Shown here: piece by piece, positions 22,640 to 33,939 of the stretch
How the letters are laid out: each line of letters opens with the position of its first letter
Numbering within the stretch: position 1 is the first letter of the stretch
Assembly: GCA_029851415.1 (NCBI GenBank)
Contig: CM056742.1
Location: forward strand, 95,152,976-95,216,975
Source: Eretmocerus hayati
Lineage: Eukaryota > Arthropoda > Insecta > Hymenoptera > Aphelinidae
Length of the DNA stretch: 64,000 bases
Direction: 5' to 3'
Made by a program: the position numbers and the translations under genes
The notes under the pieces: generated by a model
What the model was told of the DNA's origin: nothing
Database searches by the model: none
The model's input: only the letters and a program-made list of their open reading frames with translations

Positions 22640-23087
22640 AATCTATATTTGAAGGGAAAATTATGTCTGTGCGTAGCAGTTAGCATAAAACATTATCACC
22701 TCTGCTTTAAACCAACAACGTCTTGTGAATATCACCCAATCAATCATTTCTCCTGCTGACATTCATCAAAACTACCCCCTATCGAAGGACGTTCAGCTCA
22801 CAATATACTTTGTCAATCGAATTCCTGAACTCAAGACCGAATTCGGGAGGTTTCAGGAATTATTCGGTTTCGTTTTTGTACAGAGTTATCACACATCAAC
22901 ATTTTTAAGCTTCGAATCAGGCCGTATCACCATCTGGTCTATATTGCAGATGTTCACGCGTCACTGAAAAACAAGCATCGTATCTCAGATTCTTCTCTTG
23001 GTAGATCAAGCCGATTCAAAGATGAAAAATAAGATTGCTTCTCTTGCCTGTAAGATTCTATAATTCCCTTCGAGCGTATATTCGTTC
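22640..23087. other. Intergenic DNA, nothing recognised
   Basis: No motif, splice pair or repeat supports a feature; the 80-codon plus-strand frame at 22725 has no recognisable content. Confidence 0.45.
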
Positions 23088-25037
23088 GCCCAGGTAAAAA
23101 TCGTATATATTTTTAATATATTCTTAATATATTTTTTTAAGCTGGAGTTAAGGTAGGATTCGGCATGTATTTTCAATATATTTACAAGCTCCAAGAAAGC
23201 TTGAAAAAAGCGTGAAAAAGCCTCACGAAAATCTATCAAAATACTCGAGAAGCAACTCAAAGATGAGTGAGAAATGGATTTCAATGAGTCTAATAGACAT
23301 TCGTCTCGAGATTGAGTGAATGAATTCCGCGATCCAAGCACTGGATCGTTTGGAAATCGAAGCTGATGGTAATCCATGCCGCGTTTGCTGTAAATTTGGA
23401 CAAAATGCACGACATCGCCGATATATTTGGAATTTCAATTGGTGATATACTATGCAACATCCCCGCAATGAATTTTCTTCGCTGCTAGTTTTTACTGTTG
23501 GAAATTTTTTCAGTCCAAGTATCATCGTATCAATTATGGTTGATTTCGAATGAGATCTTCTTGCATAATAGTTCGATATCTATTCCCACCTTGGATGAGT
23601 TAGTTATTTCGACTCTCATTTTACAGGAGTTGCTTTCAAGCTGGTCGGAAAAATGTGCGGAAACGCGGGAAGTTTGTTGAACCTTCTCTTTTGACGAGGA
23701 GCAATCAGAGTGTTGTCGAGAAATCCAGTATCCAGTCTGCTCGTTGCTTGTCGATGAAGAAATTTGATCATCATTTTGTCACTCATCTTTGATGCCATTT
23801 TTGAGAGTGAAATTCCTGTCGCAGTCAAGGAGTTGCTTTTTTATCTCGTCATCGATTCAGATACATATGTCGAATAAGTGTTTTGTGTGCATCTGCAATC
23901 GTGGTGCAACAAACTTGCGGCTTTTTTCATTCCCATAACTTAGCGCATCTGTTGTTTTCATACGACTATAGTCGCTTTCTCGCGCATTCTTCATTTATTT
24001 CAACTCGATTGTTCATAAAATTCGATGACTGTGTGTACTAAAAACGTCTGCACTCTGCATGATGTTCTGGGTGACGGTTTCTGGTCTGATATCGCTGATC
24101 ACCGCTCTTTCCCTCGGCTCAAATCCGAAGACGAAAGGTAGCACCAAGAAAACCATGCAGACATTTTTAGTAAACATAGTGATTGAATTTCATGAACAAT
24201 TGGATTGAAATGTATGAAAAATGCGCGAGGGAAACGGCAAACAACAGATGCGCAAGGTTATGTTATGTTTGTTACACCACGATTACAGATGAAGACAAAA
24301 AACACTCATATCACATATGTATCGGCAATTTGGCATCAATGACGAGGTGAAATGGTAACTCCTCAACTGCGACAGAAACTTCACTTTCTCAGAAACGGCA
24401 TCAAAGATGTGTGTTAAAACGATGGTGAAATTCCTTTGTTGACAAGCAGCGAGCAGACTGATTTTCTGGACAACACATATGCAATCTGATTGATCCTCGT
24501 CAACAGGAATGGTTCATCAACTGCAGTTTGGAAGTTTGAAATCGACTTCTGTGAAACAAGAGTATGAATACCTTACTTATCAGAGAGGGAAATGAAGATG
24601 GAACAATATGCAAAAGGATCTCGTTGAAAATTAGCGATGGTTTACCCGACGATGCTTGAATTCGAATAATTTTCAGATTTGACAAAGCAGCAAACCTGCA
24701 ATTGGACATAGAACAGTGCGCGGATGTTGCATAATATATCGCCATTCAAAGCTTCAAATATATATGCAATGTCTTACTATCGTCCAAATTTGCAGCAAAC
24801 GTGGCATGGATGTTCATCAGCTTCGATTTTCAAACGATCCAGTGCTTGGATCGCGGAATTCATTCACTCAATCTCGAGAAAAATGTCTAGTAAACTCATT
24901 GAAACTCATAAGTGATTTTGGTAGATTTTTTCGTCCTTGATGGTTAATATACAAGTTGAACATTTGGTCTCGTCGATCTTGAAGGACGGTGGGGAACTAA
25001 ATAAATTCCCAAAATTTCATGATGGAAATTTTATTGC

Positions 25038-25080
25038 AACGTTTCGTCCACTAGGTTTTGTGGACCTCATCAGGCTTCAG
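25038..25080 (-). ncRNA. Hammerhead-type ribozyme core (left copy)
   Basis: On the minus strand CTGATGAG, a 6-bp helix GTCCAC/GTGGAC closing an 8-nt loop, then GAAACG. This is the catalytic core and stem II of a hammerhead, known from the LTR-like ends of Penelope-like elements. An upstream GTC cleavage triplet is present at the position that would leave a very short stem III; stem I pairing is poor. Confidence 0.6.
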
Positions 25081-25372
25081 GTTTCTGTTTCGACATATGT
25101 ATAAAGATAGAAAATATGGAAATTTTTTACAAATGATGGATGTATAAATATTTAAGATGCGCAACTTACGTTATTCTTTAGATCGTCATGATATTTTGGA
25201 CGATCTTGTAATAGAGCACAGACATAACGTCTGGCTCCTGTCAATACAAGTAAACAGAGTGACTCATCGGTCTCATTTTTCACTCATATTTATATTAGCG
25301 CGATCGCAGTGTACAGCAGGTGACATATATATGAAAAGTAGTGCATGTGGGAGAGAGAAAGAGAGCGGGGGG

Positions 25373-26287
25373 TCAACGAGCTCTGTCAGCCGTTGCCCAC
25401 AACGGGTTATATACTTGACTGAGATTTTGAATATCGTCTTTTCTATTGATGCAATTCTCATCGAATTTTATATGGATCATTTCAGAAATCAACCGTTTTT
25501 TCCAATTTTTCTCTGTGTCTAAAATTTTGGTTTGATCCCAATGGAAATCGTGTTTATCATTTAGTCTGTGAACAGAAACTACGGACTTTTTATCTTTGTT
25601 TGTAATATGATCTTTAATGCGTGTACCTAGTTGTCTTCTTGTCTCTCCCACATACGTTGCTGGGCAATCTTTACACTGAAATTTATAAACAACACCAGTT
25701 TTGCTAAATTTATCTAGTTGGTCCTTACCTAATTTTACTATTGAGCTTAACGACTTGGAAACTTTTGGAAGAGTGTGAATATCGTTATGTTTGAACAGAA
25801 CATTACATTTTTCGAATAAGCGTTCGTGGTATGGAATACAAATTTTGTTCTGGCCAGCATATAGAATTTGGTTGCAACGTATTCTTTCTGCTCTGTTCAT
25901 GAGATCTTTTGAACGATGTAATCTGGTTTTTATACATTTGTCAGTGAAATCTTCAGGATAATCATTGTCAGAAAGGAGTTGTTTTACAATTGACAAGTTG
26001 GAGGAATGAAATTTTTTATGTGAAAGTGACGTGGCTCTGTCGACTAAATTGAACACTATGTTCCTCTTTTGATTCATGGTATGATTGGATTTGAAATTCA
26101 AGATCCTGCCTGATGACGTTGGCTTTTGATACCAATTGGTGATGATTTTTTCATCCTCTCGGATCAGAGATATGTCAAGGAAATTGATGGTATTGTTGTT
26201 TTCAATCTCATGTGTGAACTGTAAATGCTCATTATAGCTGTTGAAAACATTGAGGACTACATCTACCTGTTCTTTCTTCACAAACAA
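25373..26287 (-). pseudogene. Penelope-like RT thumb plus GIY-YIG endonuclease, 5' truncated
   Basis: 304 codons. The N-terminal part (LQFTHEIENNNTINFLDISL, NWYQKPTSSGRILNF, NHTMNQKRNIV) is the end of the Penelope RT. Residues about 200-235 hold the nuclease: GVVYKFQCKDCP, then TYVGETRRQLGTRIKDH, with Tyr, Arg and His as expected of GIY-YIG and the CxxC insertion typical of this class. Palm motifs with the RT catalytic Asp pair are absent because the 5' part is missing. Family role: nicking and target-primed reverse transcription. The inverted copy on the plus strand (26279-26510) repeats the last ~75 codons with a few changes. Confidence 0.9.
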
Positions 26288-26799
26288 AGATAAAAAGTCC
26301 GTAGTTTCTGTTTACAGACTAAATGATAAACACGATTTCCATTGGGATCAAACCAAAATTTTAGACACAGAGAAAAATTGGAAAAAATGGTTGATTTCTG
26401 AAATGATCCATATGAAATTCGATGAGAATTGCATCAATAGAAAAGACGATATTCAAAATCTCAGTCAAGTATATAACCCGTTGTGGGCAACGGCTGACGA
26501 AGCTCGTTGACCCCCGCTCTCTTTCTCTCTCCCACATGCACTACTTTTCATATATATGTCACCTGCTGTACACTGCGATCGCGCTAATATAAATATGAGT
26601 GAAAAATGAGACCGATGAGTCACTCTGTTTACTTGTATTGACAGGAGCCAGACGTTATGTCTGTGCTCTATTACAAGATCGTCCAAAATATCATGACGAT
26701 CTAAAGAATAACGTAAGTTGCGCATCTTAAATATTTATACATCCATCATTTGTAAAAAATTTCCATATTTTCTATCTTTATACATATGTCGAAACAGAA

Positions 26800-26845
26800 A
26801 CCTGAAGCCTGATGAGGTCCACAAAACCTAGTGGACGAAACGTTG
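26800..26845 (+). ncRNA. Hammerhead-type ribozyme core (right copy)
   Basis: CTGATGAG (26809-26816), helix GTCCAC/GTGGAC and GAAACG (to 26842), identical in core to the inverted left copy. GTC at 26788-26790 is a possible cleavage site. Confidence 0.6.
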
Positions 26846-27132
26846 CAATAAAATTTCCATCATGAAATTTTGGGAATTTATTTAGTTCCCCACCGTCCTT
26901 CAAGATCGACGAGACCAAATGTTCAACTTGTTCATTGAAACTCGTTCCTTACGCATCTTTGAGTTGCTTCTGGAGTATTTTGATAGATTTTCATAAGGCT
27001 TTTTTCAAGCTTTTTTCAAGCTTCTTTCAAGCTTGTAAATATATTGGAAATACATGCCGAATCCTACCTTAACATCAGCTTAAAAAAATATATTCAAAAT
27101 ATATCAAAAATATATACGATTTGCACCTAGGC

Positions 27133-27437
27133 TGGACTTACAATAAGTATTTCTAACAAGGAAATGGTTTTCTCGGTGCAATGCGTATACATACTCCGAT
27201 TTCAGTTACAATTACAAATGATACTGAAAGGATCTTCGCGCCATTTAAAAAGTCCACGGCAATACTGTTTTTGTATATAGTTGCCATATTATAGCTGTTC
27301 TCTATGGAGAACAAAGTTGATTACATGAAAAACTGATTTTGCAGTCTTTGTCTACAGTATTGATGGATGAGAAGAAACGTACTTTCTGACAGAAAACAAC
27401 GAAATTAAAATTTCTTCAGAGATAACTCCGGTTATTA
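27133..27437. other. Short intergenic stretch
   Basis: No feature found between the end of the foldback and the single 33-bp minisatellite unit next to the LTR. Confidence 0.45.
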
Positions 27438-27470
27438 CCACCAGGTGTTTTTCTCCGTCGGAGCTTACGG
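27438..27470 (-). repeat. Single minisatellite unit adjoining an LTR
   Basis: The minus strand reads CCGTAAGCTCCGACGGAGAA then AAACACCTGG, a clear member of the 22.2-kb minisatellite. It directly follows the LTR end at 27471 in element sense, where a leader would be expected. Confidence 0.6.
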
Positions 27471-27675
27471 TGTAATGTTTGGGTGATGTACGAATAATTG
27501 GAGTCGCTCATTACTATAACTAGATTAGTTTATTATAAGTTGAGGATCAATTATTGGTTCACATATTACTCGTGAGCTCACACTGCTCGCGCCTTCGCGA
27601 GTATGTGTTCGCTACACCGATTAACTCTATACGCTCACGCGTGGTGGCAGCACCTACTGGTGCACATACATTACA
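27471..27675 (-). repeat. LTR of a second gypsy element
   Basis: 205 bp with complementary ends TGTAATGT...ACATTACA. On the upstream side in element sense a polypurine run AAAAAGGGAGA abuts it, so it serves as the 3' LTR of the integrase at 27753-29011. A partner LTR was not found. Confidence 0.75.
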
Positions 27676-27752
27676 TCTCCCTTTTTCATTAAGTAACAAA
27701 ATCATTCAAGTACGTAGGGGTTTTCACGACTCTTTTGTATCTACTAACAGGT

Positions 27753-28184
27753 CTATTGACTTGGGTTTGGTTTTATTCTAAAAAGTTGCCCCTTGTCTGT
27801 TTTCAACTGAACTCTATTTCTCGTTATTACATCTCCATGTTCATTTTTAATTTGGTACGATCTTAGGTTCTTCCCTTTTTCCATTATTATTGCCGGTTCC
27901 CATATTTTATCATTTCGGAATCTTACCCAGTCACCCTCGCTCAACTGCGGCAAGTCTTTGCTGATCACGTCATGGTACTTTTTCTGTTTCAGTTGTCTCT
28001 CTTCTAGTTTTTCTCTGAACTCTGGGCAGCTTTTACTAGTTTCGAAAAATTGTGGTAGGACACCTCTAACATTTCTACCAAACATGGTCTTGTTAGGTGA
28101 TTGGATCTCATTTGATACAGGCATGTTTCTTAATTCAAGCAAGGCTAGATAGGGGTCTTTGTTATCATAATAGTCTTTTTGCAA
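27753..28184 (-). pseudogene. Second gypsy element: integrase C-terminal part
   Basis: 143 codons: DYYDNKDPYLALLELRNMPV, then SPNKTMFGRNVRGVLPQF, YHD.....LPQLSEGDWVRF, W.PAIIMEKGKNLRSYQIK, and RNRVQL. This is the C-terminal third of gypsy integrases, a chromatin/DNA-binding SH3-like fold. It is separated from its core domain (28685-29011) by a ~490-bp insertion. The 3' LTR begins 78 bp downstream. It reads on the minus strand and has no start of its own. Confidence 0.85.
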
Positions 28185-28189
28185 CTGTG

Positions 28190-28680
28190 TGCGCGAAGTT
28201 GTAGAAAAATGAGACTTCTCTTGATTATTTACAGTGCGAGAAGTAATGCGTGAATGACTTCTCGCACAGTTTTACATTTACGCACTGGTGGAGTGTGCGT
28301 GAATGTATTTTCTCGCTCTAATGCATTTTCATTCACGCACAGTTCCAAAATATGATGTCACGTCATCCCTCTGAATTTGGCCTTTCTTGAGAACTTCGTT
28401 TCCAAGATAATCTTGCTCGGACAGTGGTGCATTTAATTACAACTTCGCGCACAGTTGCAAAAAATAGTACACGCAACACGAGCGAGAAGTTTCCGCACAC
28501 GTTGCCAACTTGCGCGAGAAGTAACATTCACGCACACTTAACATTCACTCTCGCTTCGCGAGCGTGCGTAAATATGTACTTCTAGGTGTGCGAGAAGTTT
28601 CAAAGTATGCGTGAATATTAACTTCTCGCACTCGTTTGGCAACTTGTGCGGAAACTGACCTTCTCGCACTTGTTGCGTAA
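28190..28680. mobile_element. Unclassified insertion in the integrase, built of short words
   Basis: Variants of TGCGAGAAGT and GCGTGAATG recur many times in both orientations. A perfect 11-bp hairpin GTGCGAGAAGT / ACTTCTCGCAC lies at 28234-28244 and 28257-28267. The interruption falls between two parts of one integrase, proving insertion, but I found no standard ends or target duplication. Confidence 0.6.
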
Positions 28681-28684
28681 TATA

Positions 28685-31264
28685 CTATTCTCTCATTAAC
28701 TTTTTCACCGTTTGTACACATCTTTCTACCATACCATTACTTCTTGGGTATCTTGGACTCGACGTGACATGTTCAAAATTCCAACTTTCACTGAAATCTC
28801 TAAATTCTTGAGAATCAAAGCAAGGACCGTTGTCCGATTGTACAACATTTGGTACTTTCAGTCTGGAGAAATACGACTTCAGTGCTAGTATCACTGACAT
28901 AGAGATTTCATATTTGAGACATCCAACTTCAGTATATTCCGAGTAGTAGTTTACAACAACGATATGTGCTTTTCCATCTACGTAGAATAGGTCTACTCCT
29001 ACTTTTTCCCAGCTTTGTGAAAACGAATAGTTCTCTGAATCAAGAGAAATCGGGGACGATACTGCAGGGTTTTGTGCTACCAATTCGTTTGGAAGATGAG
29101 ATAGTAATTGTATGTTATTAGCTACCCATTTACGGAGATTGAATCCGCCCACTTTGCAGATATCGTTGAGCTCCAGCTGTTTCTGACTGGCAGTTTCAAT
29201 CGAGTGATCACCTGATACCACGTCATCCATATATGTTTCTTCTCCAAGGGCTTCGGATCCCATAGGGAAATTTGTACGTTTGTCTCGAGCAAGTTGGATA
29301 CGTACTCGATTGGTATGAAATGGGCTACTTCCAAGTCCGTCAGTTATTGTATTGAGTCTAGAAATTGAAACTGGGTGAGAAGGATGATCACGCCAGAGGA
29401 TAGACTGCATATGTCGATCATCTTCGTGGATCCAAATTTGTCGGAACATTTTCTCAACATCGGCAGTGAAAGCGTACCGATAAAGTCTCCAATTTGACAA
29501 AAGTGTGGTGATTTCTGGAAGTAGATTAGGACCTATGAGCAAATAAACATTGACTGACTTATTTGATTTGGGACGGAAAGATCTATTGAATACGGTCCTC
29601 AACTTCGTGGTCGTACTACTTTCTTTCAGAATTCCATGATGGGGTAGAAAGAAATCATTGGAGAAATCAATGTTTCCAGGGCCAATATTCAGACGAGTCA
29701 TGTGACCAAGTGATTCATACTCAGAGAGAAAATCGTGGTAAGCATCGAACAATTTCTTGTCCTTTGCTAGCCTACTCTCTAGCTTGTAAAGGAGCTGTTT
29801 TGCAGGGTAGAATGATTCGCCCAGATTTGATGGATGAATATTATTACGTAAAGGTAAGCTTACAGTGTATCGCCCATCGGACCCTCTAGTATGGGTTTTC
29901 ATGAAATGATCCTCACAAGCTTGTTCATCTGGAGTGAGAAGTGGTTTCGAGCTGATCATCTCCTCTTGGGTCCAGAACTTCTGGAGCAGATAACCTACGT
30001 CTACATCTGCTGAGCAGTGCAAAGCAGTAGGTTGTAACATCAAGTGGTCGCTGTTGTCAGTTGGTCCTGACAAGATCCATCCAAGTTTAGTTTTTGTGGC
30101 GATAAGTTGATCTGGAGTACCTTTGATTAGGTCATTCTCCACAATCAAGGCATGAACAGATGCACTCAGTAAGAGTTCGATTGGGTTATCTTTCATGAAT
30201 TGTGGATCAGCTAATTGTAATCCTGATATAAGATTCCATGATTCGGTTGAGCAGCCGATCCTTGGTTGATAACCCGTGACATCCTTGATGACCAGAGCGT
30301 GAAGTCTGGCCGTGAATGATGATTCAAATGCAGGGTGAATTGTAACTTCAGCTAATCCTTTCGCGTACGATTGTTTGCCTCCTAGGGCTTGTACTGGTAC
30401 TGAAACACGTTTTTTATAGAGATTGAGTCGTTGACATAGTGATTCAGCAATAAATGAGGTTTGAGCACATTGGTCAATTAGAGCACGGGCAAAAACTACT
30501 CCGCCCTTGGCATTTGAAACTTGAACCCAGGCAGTAGCTAAAAGTACTGAATTGGGTTTTTTCGGGATAGAATTCATAGCAACAACATGGTTATGGGACG
30601 GAGAACTTGGTTGAAACGGTGTAGATGTTGCTGAAAGTTGAGTGCGAGGGACATAATTGGTTCCTGCTGCAGTAATCGGCTTGTCAAAATGAAGTAGGGA
30701 GTTATGTTTCCCTCCACACGATCGACATTTGAATGTAGATCTACAGGTGTTAGAATCATGAGTCCCAAAGCAATTGAAAGATAACCTCTTTGATTGAATG
30801 AATTTTCGGCGAGAATCAATACTCATTGCATTGAACGCGGGACAGTTTCGCAAAGAATGATCTTGTTCGCATAATGAACACTTCTTTTTCTTGGATATCA
30901 GGTCAGATTGAGAAGAATGAAGAACTTTTGCGCCTTGTTTCAGAGCATGAGTAGAGCTTGACCTTTGATTACTTTGGTTGCTCTTATTTGATTTGGGATC
31001 AGTGATGCTCGAAGGAATGCTTAGTTGAGAGCTATTTTCTATAGACTCGAGTGTGCTCAATCTTGTATTGAGAAAGGTTTCCATTCTTGCAAAGGTGAGA
31101 GGCTCGGAAGTTTCTCCAAGGGAAGTTTTCCAAAGGGTTCGGGATGTTTCATCCAGACGACTAGCAGTGATAAAAACTATCAAGTCGTTCCAATGATCGG
31201 TAGCTCTTTCAAGTGATTTGAGAACGATGAGAGGGTTGACAGTGCCATTGATCAATCTTCTCAA
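28685..31264 (-). pseudogene. BEL/Pao pol fused in frame to a gypsy-type integrase core
   Basis: 859 codons. Residues about 125-195 hold zinc knuckles (CSLCEQDHSLRNC; CFGTHDSNTCRSTFKCRSC). Near 260 is a BEL protease site, ALIDQCAQTSF, where the usual Gly is Cys. The RT spans about 430-720 with LRTVFNRSF, FTADVEKMF and an intact YMDDVVSG. From residue 752 (position 29011) the frame is a gypsy-family integrase: WEKVGVDLF, SDNGP, then Glu in SNGMVERC at D,D-35-E spacing. The RNase H region and BEL integrase are missing. Frame is kept across the junction. The N-terminus continues BEL gag through a frameshift near 31290. Confidence 0.9.
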
Positions 31265-31958
31265 TTCGGAGGCTGTTCCTTTTTTTAATGGGAGAAACAG
31301 AGAAGAATTCTTTCAGTTGGTCATTGACCATTCGGCGAATGTTCTCATACAGCTTGCTTAGTTCATCCCAAGCTCGTTGAAAGCTTCCTCCCCCGAGAGG
31401 GATACCTTGAATTTGCAAGGCAGCATCACCTTTGAGATGAGCTTTGAGATGGTAGAATTTTACTGAATTTGAGAACGATTTGCAATTGATAGCAGTTGCT
31501 GTGAATAAGTCACGAAATTTTGGCCAATCATTGAATGTCCCATCAAGAGGTTGGATTTCTATAGGCGCTAGTCGAGCCGATTCGAATGCCGACATGACTA
31601 TTTGAGTGGTTTGATTACCCGAGCTGGCGCTCCTCACTGCTACATGTGATTCATTGATGAGAAAATCTTTGAAGTCGCTGAGAGCATCTATGTAGATCTC
31701 TTCTGCCTCAGCGAAGTACTTTTTCTTGATATAATAAATTTCAAATGTGAACTGTTCATGAGATATGATTTCATCATGAATTTTTTTCACCTCGGTAAAC
31801 CACTCTTCTACCTTAGAAATTCGAGTTTCGGCTCCATCAGTAGTCATTTCCTTCCTACCTTTCTTCTCGAAATTGGTGAAAGAATTGGAGATTTTGTCTA
31901 GTCTCGACAAATGCAGAACGACAAGGTCGTCTGAAGACATTTTGTCCAAAGAGGTCAT
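31209..31958 (-). pseudogene. BEL/Pao gag
   Basis: 249 codons from ATG 31958. The conserved Pao capsid-like block is clear: PIEIQPLDGTFNDWPKFRD, FTATAINCKSFSNSVKFYHL, GDAALQIQGIPLGGGSFQRA, WDELSKLYENIR. This DUF1759-type region forms the particle. A heptad-like charged N-terminus precedes it. A frameshift near 31290 moves the rest into the 859-codon frame. Translation start: the first ATG after the leader, with the frame closed upstream. Confidence 0.88.
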
Positions 31959-31959
31959 G

Positions 31960-33600
31960 GTGATTGGACAAGTAACTATTATAGGGAGTGCAAAATTGGA
32001 AAATGTATTGCACCAAAATCTGCGTTGCTAGAATTACTTGATCTCCAACAATCCAGGAGATTTAATGCGGGTGTGAGATTGAATTTGAGATATGGGTATT
32101 GCTAGCAATGAGCAATGAACTTGAAATGGATCTCAAATTTGACATATGCTTGGTTGAATGTTTTTGATGGCGTGAATGCTTGAGTAGGGTAACCACAAAT
32201 TGAAGAGCGACAGTTGTGACTCGCAAAATCCGTGCGTTAAGAATTGATCTTATCGCATGTGGTTCAACAATAGCTTGAAAGCAATATTGTTGTCATAGGG
32301 ATACGCATCAAAAGATTGAAGGGCGTTTCATCAGAACGATCTTACTTGTAGTTGGGTGCACACGGTATCTTGTCTTATTCCTAGGATTATTTGGAAAATT
32401 CGTGCTTAAGTAAGCGAGTGAATTTGAGAGATGGGTGTTGCTATAATGAGCAACGAACTCGTAATGAATCTCAGATCCGAACATGAAATTGAAGACCCAA
32501 AAGAATTTCATAGCGTAACTGCTTAGGGTAATCACTCACTGGAGAGCTGAGCTCGTGACTCAAGGAGTCAATACAAGAGGAATTGCTCTTTAATCAAGTG
32601 ATTCAACGATTGCTCGTAAGGCGAAATCGTTGTCATATGTTGATACGCTAGAATTATTTTGGTATGATTGGAGCGATCTCACTTGACATTTGAAGCGCTC
32701 GTCGTCATTTTTAGTGAACGCAGAGCTGGATATGGGTATAGTTGACCTCATCGGCCTTGCATCGTCAGCAGTTTAGACCTGGTGGAGATTCCTCGTCGCT
32801 CCAATTTCAGCTGCATTGGAATGTGACACGATGACAGCTGTGCCACGTCCTTGATATAGGTGGAGTTTTCAGCTACTTGCTGTTTTCGTAGAGTTCACTT
32901 TGTTGGGTGTGACGACTCCAGCAGATAGTGTATTGCTGCATTGGTCGAATCTCCGCATATGCATCGGCATACTCAACAATACTCCGTGCACACAAAACTC
33001 CACAATTACACTTCCGTGGATTCACGTAACTGCACTTTTAGGCGTGGATCCGGGTTCGAAGGACCAAAAAATGTTTATAGAGTAGTGAAGGTAGATCCAA
33101 TAAATGCACAACACTTGAATCCGGATTTTAGTGTCACTTGAATGAAGTTTTGACAGATGCCTTTCATTGCGCGAGAGGCTACATCATTATGCGTGTGCAC
33201 TGTTCGACGGTTGTCGTAAGAGCGAGAGAGTGGCACGAGCCACGAAAGCTCATACTCGAAAAGTTGAATTATCCAGGTCACGCGGGACCTGAGTAGACAA
33301 ATTTGAGCTTGGCACAGTTTTGTACAACATCGCTGGTTACAGTCAGAAATTGCTGACTATTACACAATAAATTCGTTTGAAATTGATTATACAGATTTGA
33401 ATAATTTCTCTATTTCGTATCAGGTCTTGCCTCAATTCTATGCAGAGTTTTGGCATCCTTTTCTAATTTTCTAGTCAGGGTTTCTAGCATTGGGAAGCTA
33501 GTTTGACATACAGAATTTTGGATTGTTTCGGGTATTCGGTTCGGTTTTTTTCGGTTTGTTGTTCATCGGTTCGGAATTGCGAATAGCAATGGAAGCTACT
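31960..33600. other. BEL leader/LTR-like region and flank
   Basis: Upstream of BEL gag. Two diverged copies of a ~345-bp unit (32077-32421 and about 32422-32650) share GAATTTGAGA.ATGGGT.TTGCT..AATGAGCAA and TTGTTGTCAT.....ATACGC. This is probably part of the 5' LTR or leader, but I could not fix its ends. A TTGGTGCAATAC word near 32010 could be a primer site. No gene is supported in 32650-33600. Confidence 0.4.
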
Positions 33601-33610
33601 CTACTAAAAA

Positions 33611-33805
33611 TGCCCACGTGCTCCTTCACGTGTCCCTTCACATGTTAAACCAGCTGCAATCACACATGATATTACATCTGTGGGCACACGTGGGATAGCG
33701 TGTTCACAACTACGTGAAATGACACTGGCGAAATCTAGTACGACTATTGAGCATTTCCCGACTGACAATAGCACGTTCCATTCACGTGCAATTCCACGTG
33801 TTCTG
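33611..33805. promoter_or_regulatory. Cluster of five CACGTG palindromes
   Basis: CACGTG occurs at about 33612, 33623, 33689, 33783 and 33797, with CTACGTG nearby. CACGTG is the canonical E-box. An overlapping minus-strand frame of 111 codons shows no recognisable protein. Confidence 0.4.
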
Positions 33806-33939
33806 GAGTAACAGAACCCCGAACTCAATTCGGGTCTTATGAATGGCTTGGACCAATCGCGGAACTCGTGGTCCTGGGTTAGACCTCCGCGAAGGTACAA
33901 ACGAGGAGACTTGTGTGAAAAACTACGAGGTCTCATCAA

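Larger units (their letters stand above)
24908..26931 (-). mobile_element. Penelope-like element with inverted duplicated 3' part
   Basis: A ~12-bp duplication TCATTGAAACTC (24896-24907, 26932-26943) flanks the insertion. Inside, 24952-25602 and 26279-26930 are near-identical inverted copies (~650 bp) holding the last part of the nuclease ORF and the terminal region with a hammerhead-type motif. A single-copy middle (25603-26278) completes the ORF on the minus strand. Penelope-like elements are known for truncated, inverted and partly tandem insertions with LTR-like ends. Confidence 0.85.
23088..27132. mobile_element. Foldback element split by a Penelope-like insertion
   Basis: Left arm 23088-24060 pairs with right arm 24140-24907 plus 26944-27132. 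Outer landmarks are CCCAGGTAAAAATCGTATAT and ATATACGATTTGCACCTAGG; inner ones are GAATTCCGCGATCCAAGCACTGGATCG with CGATCCAGTGCTTGGATCGCGGAATTC. The Penelope-like element (24908-26931) sits in the right arm and has no counterpart in the left arm, so it came later. No transposase is seen. Confidence 0.8.

Noticed and set aside
33604..33939. 111-codon minus ORF over the CACGTG cluster
   Set aside because: No recognisable domain; probably chance openness in a less AT-rich patch.
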